Source of the DNA: Apium graveolens
Taxonomy: Eukaryota > Streptophyta > Magnoliopsida > Apiales > Apiaceae
NCBI RefSeq assembly: GCF_009905375.1
Contig: NC_133653.1
Span: forward strand, 96,894,609 to 96,958,608
Length of the DNA stretch: 64,000 bases
Direction: 5' to 3'
Part shown: positions 10,498 through 21,111 of the stretch, one piece after another
Numbering within the stretch: position 1 is the first letter of the stretch
Layout: each line of letters starts with the position of its first letter
Position numbers and translations under genes: made by a program
The notes under the pieces: generated by a model
What the model was told of the DNA's origin: nothing
What the model saw: only the letters and a program-made list of their open reading frames with translations
Database searches by the model: none

Positions 10498-11731
10498 TGT
10501 TAGATATGAATACAACACAGGGGGGGGGGGGTGAATGTGTTTTGGCTTAAATGTTTACTTTTTGATCGACTTTGGGTTTAACAGTTGGTTGTTATCAATG
10601 ATTTTGTAGAATAGATGTTAAATATAAATAACAATGCAAATATGTAAAACAAAGATCTTCAAAACTCACTTAATTTTATATTAAAAATTAAGTAGTGTTT
10701 TGCTACAAAATCTCTAAGTTCTTGGTTTAGAACTTAGCTTCTTTCTTGAGAGAGAATACAATTTCTAATCTATTCAGTCCTATCTTAAACAAAGGACCTC
10801 AGTTAACTTTATATGATAGTTAACTTTGGTTTACACAATGAACAATAAGAAGTGCTAATCGCTTTTCTAACCTGTCACTAATCACATCTATTTAAGGGAA
10901 ATGTGAGATTTCCATATCTAGATTAGCATATCTTCATCCACTGTGTATTGGTTGATCCTCCTTTGTCAGTTAATCTTCACCATTAATCTTGCACATCTCT
11001 CAAGCTGCTTTTTGTAGACTTGTCAATCCATTTGTGTGAATTGTTTGTTGATTTGCAACCTTGGATATTGAACTATTCTGCAATTCTGTACTTAGAGAAA
11101 TTTCTTCACTTCGAGATCTCCAATTAAGCTGTAGAGAACTCGACATCTTGATAGGCATGTTGGCTTGTCGATATCTCTGAAACTTCATTGTTGACTTGAC
11201 TTATTGACAACTCTGAGTTCTCTAGTGAATTTTGGTTTATCGATAACTCAGAGTTCTCTAATGGACTTTGGCTTATCGATAACTCAGAGTTCTCTAATGA
11301 ATATATACTTGTTGATATCTCTGAGTTCTCGAATGGGTATCTAACTTATCGATATCTCCAATAGTATTTCATGAGTTCTCGATAGACAATTCCTGAGTTC
11401 TCAATAGGTCTTTCTGAGTTCTCGAATGACTTCTCTATAACACTAATTCTGTGACTAGTAGAGATCTTGACTTAGAATGTTTTTCACCAAACATAATTAT
11501 TCAACTCCAAGATTCTTCATAATTCTTCTGAGGCATGACCTTCTTGATCTTCTTCGAGATAGAATTCTTAGGCTTGACACTGTTTAGGGAAAAATGCTCC
11601 AGTCTGCTCCATTTACATTTTATAGACATTAAGTGTTACAAGTATAAATTACAGATTAAGGTTACAATACAACTAATCTTAGGGTTGTCAATATGACTTA
11701 GTCTTGTTATGATACAAGCATGTCTTGCACA
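10498..11731 (-). repeat. Full LTR of element C
   Basis: It begins TGTTAGATATG and ends CTTGCACA, 1234 bp. A run of 12 G at 10520-10531 corresponds to the C-rich U5 end of the other Sirevirus LTRs. Toward its right (U3) side lie repeated GAGTTCTC and TATCGATA units. A PBS is on its left and a PPT on its right. Confidence 0.75.
11212..11424. repeat. GAGTTCTC / TATCGATA repeats in U3 of the C LTR
   Basis: GAGTTCTC occurs about seven times between about 11213 and 11424, often followed by GA or TA and preceded by palindromic TATCGATA or GATATC motifs. The same array is present in the partial LTR at 13355-13575. It sits in U3, like the D repeats, and may be a regulatory array. Confidence 0.6.
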
Positions 11732-11748
11732 ATAATCTCCCCCAATTT
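11732..11748 (-). promoter_or_regulatory. Polypurine tract next to the C LTR
   Basis: ATAATCTCCCCCAATTT reads as a G-rich purine run in element sense and directly follows the LTR end. Bases 11749-11875 are AT-rich spacer before the 3' ORF stop. Confidence 0.75.
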
Positions 11749-11875
11749 GTGAGAAGATTGCTTATCATAAATTCATGCTTGTTAGCAAGACTAACCCCAA
11801 GTTAAAGAATGAAAATAAAACAATACAAAAGCTGATACAACACTTGTATATTGAACATTTGACAGTTTACAATAA

Positions 11876-13204
11876 TTAAGTAAAGACTGAGCTTTCTGAT
11901 CCTTTCTCAATTATGTTCTTAATCTGTACAAGTATTTCTAATTCTTCTAGGATGGGGGTGTCAGTTAGAGCCTCTATTAGTTTCAGCAAATCTGGCTTAG
12001 GATAACTAGCTAACATCCCTATCCTGTATCTTGACAAAGAACTAGCTTTTATATTCAGAAATCTTCCATCCTTTGATATTCTGCTCTTGCCTGCTACCTT
12101 CAACTCTTCTGATCTTCTGATATACTCATCAATGTCATGCTCATACTTTCTCCTCTTTTCAGCTAGCAAAGCTCTATGCTCATCTCTCATCTCCTCTCTG
12201 TTAACCACAAACACTGCCAATACTGTTCTTCATGCCTTAGTGGTCGAATCTTTACCATTGATCAAGTTTAGCACCCTTTTCAGTTCAACAATTGAGAGAG
12301 AATCCATTAGTCTATTTCCAAGATGTTCAAAGGACCCATCACTGTAGTAGATTCTAACTTCTTTGATGTTAACAACCCAAACTCTGACCATTCTTTCAGC
12401 TAGCCGTTGGAAGTAGTCTTCATTTGAATCAACAACATTTAGAGGTTGGAAATCATCTTGATCATATCTGTTCCAGATGGCCTTTTCACCAAATCCATGA
12501 TCATTGAGAAATTCAGCTATCAGTTGTCTTCTTCTTTGTCTTCTTTATCTTCTGAATCTTCTCTTGACCTTGGCTTCTTTTGGACCTATTCCAACTGTTT
12601 TAAAGTGTGTTTTATGGGGTGGCTTGAATGAAGGTACAGTTTTGAGTCTTTTCAGAGAAGTATGGATGTGAGTGATTTGAGTTTTGATGAGAGAGTTTGC
12701 AGTGAGCTTGTAGAAATATTTAGACTTAGAGGTTTGAGGTTGAGCAGTTTTTGATGAGGTTGAATGTGAAGGTTTAGCAATTGGTATTTGGATATTTAGG
12801 GTTTGGAGGGGTTGTGAGGTATCATTCTTTTGTCTTTGTCTCCTTCCACCCCTCCTTTGAGTCTCAGATCCACTTTTCTTCTCCTTCTCTTTCTCACTAT
12901 CACTTTTTCCACCAATTTCCTTGCTAGATTGACTTGAGTTTGAGCCAGAAGGATTTTTACCATCTTTCTTCTGCTCATCATCACCCAAGTCATCTTTGTT
13001 GATTTGAGTTTTAGGAAAATTGGCTTCAGGGTTATCAATGTATCTCCTCAGAATCTTGATCATAGCTTCATCTTCACTAGTCTTCAATTTCTTACTTTTC
13101 AGCCCAGACTCAAGAACCATTATCAATCTTCTGTTAGCCATGACACAGTTTTTAGGTACGTGGAAATGTTTCAGTTGCTTGGTTGTAGAGCAGATATAGT
13201 GCAC
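11876..13204 (-). pseudogene. 3' ORF of element C, broken by two stops
   Basis: One frame runs from 13204 to 11876, about 443 codons, interrupted by TAA at 12545 and TGA near 12232. The first internal ATG is 13141 (MANRRLIMVL), but the frame is open above it to the LTR junction at about 13216, so the true N-terminus is probably lost. The middle is Lys/Ser/Glu-rich and disordered, then a basic Arg-rich patch near 12550. The C-terminal part has YYSDGSFEHL at about 12320, a Leu-rich helix, then a basic coiled-coil-like segment and a helical end. This order matches the ends of the X and D 3' ORFs. No membrane helix. Function unknown. Confidence 0.65.
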
Positions 13205-13223
13205 CCCATTGCTTAGAGAAATT

Positions 13224-13878
13224 TCTGCAATTCTGTACTTAGAGAAATTTCTTCACTTCGAGATCTCCAATTAAGCTGTAGAGAACTCGACATCTCGATA
13301 GGCATGTTGGCTTGTCGATATCTCTGAAACTTCATTATTAACTTGATTTATCAACAACTCTGAGTTCTCTAGTGAATTTTGGTTTATCGATAACTCAGAG
13401 TTCTCTAATGGACTTTGGCTTATCGATAACTCAGAGTTCTCTAATGAATGTATACTTGTCGATATCTCTGAGTTCTCGAATGGATATCTGACTTATCGAT
13501 ATCTCCAATAGCATTTCCTGAGTTCTCGATAGACAATTCCTGAGTTCTCAATAGGTCTTTCTGAGTTCTCGAATGACTTCTCTATAACACTAATTCTGTG
13601 ACTTGTAGAGATCTTGACTTAGAATGTTTTTCACCAAACAGAATTATTCAACTCCAAGCTTCTTCATAATTCTTCTGAGGCATGACCTTCTTGATCTTCT
13701 TCCAGATAGAATTCTTAGGCTTGACACTGTTTAGGAAAAAATGCTCCAGTCTGCTCCATTTACATTTTACAGACATTAAGTGTTACAAGTATACATTACA
13801 GATTAAGATTACAATACAACTAATCTTAGGGTTGCCAATATTCCTTAGTCTTATTATGATACAGGCATGTCTTGCACA
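13224..13878 (-). repeat. Partial second LTR of element C
   Basis: From TTCTGCAATTCTGTAC near 13222 to CTTGCACA at 13878 it matches 11075-11731 of the full LTR with scattered substitutions. The other half of the LTR, the PBS, gag and pol are missing, so a deletion joined mid-LTR to the 3' ORF. Confidence 0.75.
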
Positions 13879-15005
13879 ACAACGATCTTTACAAGAGGAG
13901 TGTTGTCTTCTAAGGGTTTACAAAAGATATGCCCATAAAATCTATGAAATACTTTAGTAAGTGTCCAAACTCTATCAACAATAACATTTATCGGTGTCAA
14001 CACAAGAAATTTTAGGAAAATACATGCCTTTAAGACTCTTATAATTATAGCCAAGATGTAGGTATCAATAATTCACATATATCGACTCTGAACGTTTACA
14101 AAAAATTCCAAGGTATGTCGTGAAAATAGGTATATGAAGAATTAATTGAGTAAGTACATTTCCTCTTTTTTCAACCAATATTGAACGGATCCAATCTCTA
14201 TCAAAGCACGTATCTAGCCAAAATTCATAGTTTTTTTTCTCTTTTTTTAACTGACTGTGCAATTTCCATTTTCTTAGGCTTTATATGTTACCCATGTAGC
14301 AAGCTTTGGGCCAATGACTCCCAAACAAGATGGTCTTAGGGCACTAGGTTTTGAAATACCCCTACGGACTTAATTACTCGAGTAACAAAGGCTACAAAAC
14401 AAGACTAGTCCATTATACTACTTGTGCCCATCATCTTAATTTTTTTCTCTTTTTTTATTTGTGAGGAATATTGGGTATTGAGGTAGTTTATTCAAGCATC
14501 TCTTTTTTTTTGCTTTTGCTTTTTTTTCCGTAAAAGTTTGATTCGACATTGTTTCAACATGTGGGCTTTGTCTCAAATATCGAAAACTTCCCTAAATGAT
14601 CTTTCCTACAAAGACCTTGTATAAATGTGTCGTCTTGGACTCTTAAGCAAAAATTTGTTCGACACAAGTTTCATGAAGATAACATTACTCAACTATGTTC
14701 AAATCATCTCAAGGCATTATATAAATAAGTTTTGAAAAACTGCTAACACCAATTAGTATTAAAGTACAAGAGTGGACTGGACAACTTCGCTAAAATATCT
14801 CTGATTTTTTTTTTGATTTTTTCAATTTTTTTGGATTTTTATATATATATAAATACTACTAAACCCCTCCCCTATACCTAAATCATGCATTGTCCTCAAT
14901 GAATGAAATGAGAGAAAAATGACAAAGTAAAATGATGAGAATACCTGATATGGGCATGACAGAGGAATAGAACTACCTATTATACAACAAGAAAACTTAC
15001 TTTAA
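13879..15005 (-). mobile_element. 3' untranslated part of an Athila/Tat-like Gypsy element
   Basis: There is no coding region here. Near 14880-14920 the minus strand reads CATTGAGGACAATGCATGAT, a phrase commonly found just after the integrase of Athila/Tat elements. The rest has poly-T runs (14455-14530, 14800-14840) and a TATATATATA tract near 14842. It directly follows, in element sense, the integrase C-terminal fragment at 15006-15150. Its left end abuts the C LTR end at 13878. Confidence 0.55.
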
Positions 15006-15150
15006 TCACACATCAATGAGGTGAATCACCTCTTCCTCAGAATCAACTGGAAGTTCTAAAAATGGCTTAAGTCGTTGACCATTAACTTTAAAACTTTCAC
15101 CAGTTTTAGGATTTTCAATTTCAATAGCACCATGAGGAAAAACAACATTA
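15006..15150 (-). pseudogene. pol: Integrase C-terminal fragment, Athila/Tat-like Gypsy
   Basis: Forty-seven codons end in TGA at 15006-15008. The text VFPHGAIEIENPKTG and then FKVNGQRLKPFL is the well-known C-terminal signature of Athila/Tat integrases. The upstream part is missing: the fragment is cut at 15150 by the LTR of Y and does not resume after 27468, where X ends. Confidence 0.75.
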
Positions 15151-15755
15151 TGTTAGGTCACACACACTGTAGAAGGGGGTTGGATACTGTGTTTATCACA
15201 ATCAAATCGAACTAAAGAACTCAAATAACAGAAAACAGACTTTATTCAATATAATAAACTTTGTTACAATATGGAACTATCCTCTCTCAGTGATGAACAA
15301 ATATCACGAGAGCTGCTAGGGTTACAATGAATAATATTCTCGATAATAACAACACTTATAGTGTAAACCCTATGTCTGTGTTTATATACTACACAGTTAC
15401 AAGATAATCGCTAATTGATATGGAATATAATTATGCTTCCTAAAATATATCAATCAGTTATCTTTTCTTCCAAGTATTCCATTCTTTACAAAATTCCTTC
15501 TTCATGCATATCTCTTCTTACGTTTGTCTTGATCTTCTTTCCTTTCAATCAGCCGCCTTCCTTATCTGAAAGTTTCCTTTAAGTCCTGATATTATCTCCT
15601 GATAAATATCTCATGAATCTTAAGTACTGATAACTTAAGTTGTGACTTCATTATAAGTGCTGATTTCAGTAAAGTACTGGTTTGTCCTGTTTAAGTAAGA
15701 TCTGAAAAATAAACATAAATCATATTAGACATGACATTATCAAATATATCTAACA
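15151..15755 (-). repeat. LTR of Y
   Basis: It begins TGTTAGGTCA and ends TATCTAACA. Compared with the X LTRs it has an extra TTCAATA-type stretch near 15245, a shorter A-run near 15217 and several substitutions. A TATATAAA box (minus sense) lies at 15381-15388. PPT ATCTCCCCCAACTT follows at 15756-15769. Confidence 0.8.
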
Positions 15756-18585
15756 ATCTCCCCCAACTTGTAAATTAGCATAATATACAAGTTTAACAGA
15801 TATTTGATGATGTCAAAAACATTAAGTACAAATGCATGAGAATTTGACTAGATAACTACAACTTACAGTCCTTAAAGCTTTACCAACTTTAACTTGTAAT
15901 AATAGCTTCAATCTGTATACACATCAGAATTTAAGCAGTTGTAGATCTTGACTTGGCTTCAATTACTGATCTCTTTAGTATCACAATGCCTTTAGCCGTA
16001 GGAAGTTTCTTTTTAACAACAAAAGCTTCAGATTTGGAGTTGACCTTTTCTAACTTAAGTGTAGCTTCTTCTTCCATTAGACTCTCAAAGTCCATTCCTA
16101 GATTTTCTTTCAGAAATAACTGTCTTGAAATTTCTTTGTCAAGTTCCAAAAGTTCATCAGAACTTATCCTTTTACCAGTATCAGAAGTTATTCTTCTCCC
16201 AGTATCAGAACTTGTTCTATGACTTGTAGTTCCAGCTCTACTTGATGAGAGACCTCCACCTTGACCACGACCTCCACCCATTCCAGAGTTTCCCGGGTCA
16301 TTACCATCATCCTTTTTCTTCAGTGTCTTATCAGGTTTGCATTTGGACTTAATTACTTTCTCCCCCTTTTTGGCATCAGCAGGTAAAAGAAGAGAGAGAA
16401 GCAATTCCACTGAGGATTGGATCTCATTGAGTTGAGATTGCTAAGAAGCTTGATTTTCAAAATTTCATCAATCTGAGACTGTTGCTTCTCTTGGGTTTTC
16501 TCAATGCTGGTAATTTGGTCAAAGGAAGGTTTGAAAAACCTTTTCTTGTCCAGCTTGACAAGTGTATCTTGCTGCATTAAGGTTTCTTGAATCTTGTCCA
16601 CCTTGGCCTGAGTTACAGACTGTTGACCTTGAAGGTGCCTTGTAGTAAGTGCAGTAACTCTTAGTTGTGTCTTGAATCTTCATTGACTAACAACTCATCA
16701 GCTCTTGCCAAATGATCATCAAGAATCTTTTCCGAAGGAACAAAGGTAACTGTGTTCCACTCCTTAGTCCACTCATGTCCTCTAGGAGTTTCACTCCAAG
16801 GTACTGGTACTTCCCCTGTAACAAACTTTTTGACTATTTCAGCCTTTAAAGGAGCTTGCAGAGGTGCATGTCCAGAAGGACCAGCTGTATCAGCATCTAC
16901 ATTTGTAGCAGCATCACCAGTATCATCAGCATTTGCAGCATTAGAACTTACAGAGTCAACATCCTCTGATAAAAGAACAGTATGAGAGGCTATGGAGGCT
17001 TCAATATCATCCTCTAAGTGCTGATCTGCTTCCAAGTTCTGATCAACAGCCATATTCAGATGCTCACCTATAGTCCGATCTTCAATGTCTAGATGCAGAG
17101 AAGGTGTTGTAGGTAATTCTGGAGTAACATCAGCATCAGGAATTGGTGTTGTTGATGGATTGATTGGAGCTGGTGGAACTTCTAAGTATAGAACCTCAGG
17201 CACAATTAGGTTATGAATATCAATCTCAGCACTTGTGCCTGGGTCTGCAGTAGATACTGGTTACATGTATAGGAGACACAGGTGGTGTAGATACTTTATC
17301 TTGAGCAATTTCCTGAGTTGGTGACAATGGAGGTGTAGATGCAGTAGCTTCAGCAAATTCTGGCTCTTTTGAGATCAGAGATTCCTGATCTCCTTCCTGA
17401 GTTGCTGCTTCCTCATCCTCTGAAACTGGATTAGCCCTGTCCCTAGTGTGCTCTCTGTTTCTTGTATCTCTTCGAAGGTGGAGATACATTGGGAGTGTCA
17501 TTCAGAATACATCCTTCTAAGCCTTTTGAGAAGCTTAGAACCCCCAATTCCAGTAGCCTTCTGAGAAGAGACCTTCTTCAGCTTCTGTGACAACAGGTTC
17601 TGACACAGGAACCTGTTCCTTCATTTTCTGACTCATCTCTCAGAACAATCCTCCTTCTCTTCTGTTGTGTCTGAGGTACAGTCTTTGTCCTCTTGGGCTT
17701 TGAAGATGAAGGTCCTCACAGTATGTGCTAATGATGAAGGTTGAAATATCCTGTGAAGGTTTGAAATATGTCCTGATAGAGGGTTGAGTAGGTTGAGGTG
17801 TATGTGTGTTGTGTTCTGAGTGTTATTGTGGTGTCTGGGATGTGCTGGTGGGTTGAACATTAGGGTAAACAGATCTGTAGGTGTGAGGATCAGCATTTAC
17901 CAGGATCTGTTTTACAGACTGAGGTATCTGTAAGGGTCTAGCCTACCTTTTTCTTAAGGTTAACATTTACCAAAGTCATTAAAAGCCCATTTTGCAAGCT
18001 TAAAGGGTGGAATTAAGTCAGTGGTAGGTTGGGGTTCATCAGCACAACAGAAGTTATATATAAGCTGACAGAATCTAGCAAAGTACACTACATTCCTATC
18101 TTCTGTCATCCTATCCCCTATAAAACCTAGCACAATCACTTGTAAAATCAAAGTGAGTTTGGTGAATAATAGCATACCCGATGTGCTGACTCATAATTGG
18201 AATGGCATCAAAGTTGGAACACTTGTTGGCAGAATGCCTTAGTGATACAGTCGAAGAAAAAGCTCCATTCCTTCCTGATATGTGCCCTTTTCAACTGTCC
18301 AAGCTTGGCCAAACTCTTCTCATAACCCAAATTGGCCATGAGCTATTGTAGAACAGGTTCCTCCGCTGTTGAAAAAGTGCAGCCTTCTGGTAAGTGGAGA
18401 GCTTTACGAACTGCTCCAGGAGTTACCACATGCTCAACATCATTCACTTCAAGAATAATGCTTGGAGTACCAGTAGCACCACCATTATCAAAATGCCCAG
18501 TCCGCCAGAATGTCAGAACTTGTTGGCTTGAAATGACTTGAGGTTGGGTCAACGCATACCCAATCTCACTGTGTGCTAAAAGATC
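15151..18585 (-). mobile_element. Partial second copy (Y) of the X family: LTR, PPT and 3' ORF
   Basis: An LTR of 605 bp (15151-15755), a PPT and a damaged 3' ORF copy run without visible break into X's own sequence near 18232-18585. Its left flank is CATTA, with no matching copy at 27469. Its LTR carries indels that separate it from both X LTRs. It is therefore not the 3' end of the pol-bearing element to its right, and the transition point is hidden in sequence nearly identical to 5632-5985. Confidence 0.65.
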
Positions 18586-18691
18586 TTGCACAAAGTGCAA
18601 ATCAGATGGAGCTTCAGCATTGTTCAAGATTGTAGCATAGTTGTTGGGTACAAACTTGGCTCCATCTATAATCAAAATCCTTAGGTGCCAT
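15931..18691 (-). pseudogene. 3' ORF copy in Y and the X junction, frameshifted and internally deleted
   Basis: It begins at ATG 18691 (MAPKDF), with a one-base frameshift a few codons in, then 110 open codons to TAG 18343 and on into the same text as the X copy. Between about 17250 and 18240 many single-base insertions relative to the X copy break the frame. Near 15981 about 1.1 kb is missing compared with X (X positions about 2303-3390), which removes the conserved C-terminal module. At 16578 it has CAG where X has TAG. The protein part is the Pro/Thr/Ser-rich 3' ORF described for X. Function unknown. Confidence 0.65.
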
Positions 18692-19366
18692 GAGAAATAA
18701 TTGAGAAATTAGGTTGCCTGTAAGGTGTTTGATAAAATGTCTATATGAAAAAGTGTCAGTAGATGAGAGAGAATAAACGTAAAGAGAGAGAGAGATTAAA
18801 TAGGAAAGTAAATAAAAGATTTTATAATCTTTTCTCTCTTTTACTTATACACGTTAGAAAAAGTAACCGTTGGGACACCTGTTAGACATGCAGCAGTAAT
18901 GGATAATTAATGGGCACGGGAATTCAGTAATCATTACTTATCACATGCAGTTTTTCAAGGAAAAACCGTTCCACTTACCAAGTAATCCCATTAATCAAGG
19001 TAGTTAAGTTTTATTTTAAAATTTAAAACTGTTCCCACTTAATAAATTATTTTCACTACGAGGCCAATATTCTGTAAAAATATGACAAATGGGAGAATGA
19101 CCATAAAGAAACCAAGTAAACAAATACTGCCACGTCAGAATCAGAACTTGATTTGTATTAGAACTAAAAAGGTCATCAGAATATGGTTATTATCAGGATT
19201 TAAAAATGCATCAGAATATCAAATGACTCAGAGACAAAATCTTGCATAAATATAAAATTTCATTAATATATTGAGCAAATACATTTCATGAAATTTAAAT
19301 TACATGCTGAAAAGTACAAGATTGTCCTAAGCTACAAATCCTAACATCAACAGCTTTTGTCCTTAG
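18692..19366 (-). other. Spacer of X between the 3' ORF and the small ORF
   Basis: AT-rich and non-coding. It contains AGAGAGAGAG near 18784, an AT-rich arm TTTTATAATCTTTTCTCTCTT near 18818, and a TCAGAACTT at 19141. A promoter or splice site for the 3' ORF could lie here, but I cannot name one. Confidence 0.5.
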
Positions 19367-19684
19367 CTAAGAAGCCAGACAAAGCTGACGGTGAAGAGAA
19401 ACAGGTAGGAGAAATGATTTCTTCTTCCTACTCTCAACAAAAAGAACAGCAAGACGAATAATACGCTCCTGCTGTCGGAGAGCTTCCAGTCGTTCCTCAT
19501 CCAGTCGCTCGAGATAGCGATGGTAGTCCATGTAAAAGAACAAGAGGTCTGTGAGGACCTCTTGGGGAACTGAGTCCCAAATCTCATCAGGAATGGCAGT
19601 GACATGCCATTCCTTCTACCATTCTGTACACCTCATGGTGAGAGTGAAAGTATCATAGTTTAGAGCTAAGTCGTAATGAACCAT
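19367..19684 (-). pseudogene. Small ORF of X between RNase H and the 3' ORF
   Basis: ATG at 19684 to TAG at 19367-19369, 106 codons with one in-frame TAG at codon 23 (19616-19618). The protein would begin MVHYDLALNYDTFTLTM, then after the stop has a Trp/Pro-containing part (AIPDEIWDSVPQEVL) and an amphipathic helix (YLERLDEERLEALRQQ). Codon structure and the compact acidic and basic text look like a real, once-used ORF. It is longer than expected in such AT-rich spacer. It is not part of pol and I do not recognise it. It might be a separate small protein or an upstream exon of the 3' ORF. Confidence 0.45.
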
Positions 19685-21111
19685 GGTTGTGATAAAAGAA
19701 ATGAGTTTGAGAGTTTGAGAGAAAATGAGAGATGTGTTGGCTGAAATGAGGTGTTGGTTTATATAGCCAATAGAATGCCAAGAGACGCAAGGAAAATTGA
19801 ATAGTGATAGGTAAAATTAATTCTACCTCGTCTCCCTAGACTGATGAGAATAAAAACAGCCATTGGAAGTTTAAAACAGGATTTAATGTGCACAAGAAAC
19901 AAGTAAAAATTACTGTGCATAGACGTGTACCACTAACCCAAATTATATTGACTGTTAATATCTCACCCAAACATATTCGGATTTTAAATAAGACTATTTC
20001 AGATTTTAACCATAAATAAGTCAAGTAAAGAATTAAAGTGTAATATCAGAACTTGGACTTATATCAGAACTTAACAGTCATCAGAACATGATTTCTTAAC
20101 TCGAAAAATGAATGCCTATTTCTGTAATTCTTCACACAAATTATGATTTCGTTTCTTCAGAACTTAATCATCAGAACTGCCATCATAACTTGTCCTCAGA
20201 ATTTATGAAACAGACACTTAAACGTTCATCTAAAACACCATTTATCACCACAGTAATTTTTATCATTCATATGGAGTGTATGTGTGTGCAGTAAGCTAAA
20301 TATCAGATAAAGATTAAAGTCTGATTCACTTCAGTACATCTTAAAAATAAGGCATAACTAAGAACTTTGCTCAAAATCTGTCATGATTCTGAAGTCTACT
20401 TTAGAATGAGTTCATGCATGAGTCCACCTCAACTATTTTGTGCTCATTTTATGCATCTTTTGAAATTTCATTTTACAGTGGCTTCTCAGTGTAAGTGAGT
20501 CACGACTGCTTATCAGAATTTATGCTATTATCAGAGTATTTCTCCAATAATCATAGAGTGTGAAAATCACCAAGAAAAATATTTATTTTTGCTTTTATAA
20601 TGCATATTACTTAATACCAGCAATGCACTTGGGTCTTCCCTTCCACAGTTTTACTCTAGATCTCAAAGGAGTACATGATTTTTATTTCATTTTCTTTTCC
20701 TTTTCTTTTGATAAGTGAGGCTTATCAGCACTTATTACATTCACAAGATTTACTAACATCAGAACTTAACAGATGAGAAGCATTATTCTAGTTGTTGACT
20801 TCGTAATAAGATAGACAAAGTAAACTTAATTAAGCTCAATATCAGAATTTCCTTGTGTCAATAGATTTCCACATGAACAATTACTTCAAATATGGGATTT
20901 GTTAGTATATTAAAGACTACTAGGTCAGCATCTAGCATATTTATCCTCATTGGATTAAATAATCACAGAAACATTCATATCACTATCAGAGTTTAGAAAT
21001 TCACATCAAACAACAATCAGTACTTAAGCAATTTTCAATTAAGCACAGAATACACAAAGATAGTAATATCTGTAAATACTGATCATAAAGTCTGATGCAT
21101 CAGAACAAAAG
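19685..21111 (-). other. Spacer of X between RNase H and the small ORF
   Basis: About 1.4 kb without a supported ORF. It holds five exact TCAGAACTT motifs (20046, 20064, 20157, 20759 and one-base variants nearby), the same motif seen in the coding parts. Otherwise AT-rich. Confidence 0.5.

Larger units (their letters stand above)
7767..13878 (-). mobile_element. Sirevirus-like Copia element C: two pieces joined through one LTR
   Basis: In element sense, right to left: a partial LTR (13878-13224), a 3' ORF (13204-11876), a polypurine tract, a full LTR (11731-10498), a PBS, then gag and the start of protease down to 7767. One LTR has a PPT on one side and a PBS on the other, the signature of a tandem head-to-tail copy. 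The right unit has lost PBS, gag and pol. The left unit is cut at protease by D. Confidence 0.7.

Noticed and set aside
10520..10531. Run of 12 G
   Set aside because: Length-variable G tract at the U5 end of the C LTR, shared in shorter form by other Sirevirus LTRs. Not an independent feature.
19363..19605. 80-codon hydrophobic ORF
   Set aside because: It overlaps the better small ORF at 19367-19684 in another frame and does not start with ATG in a supported context.
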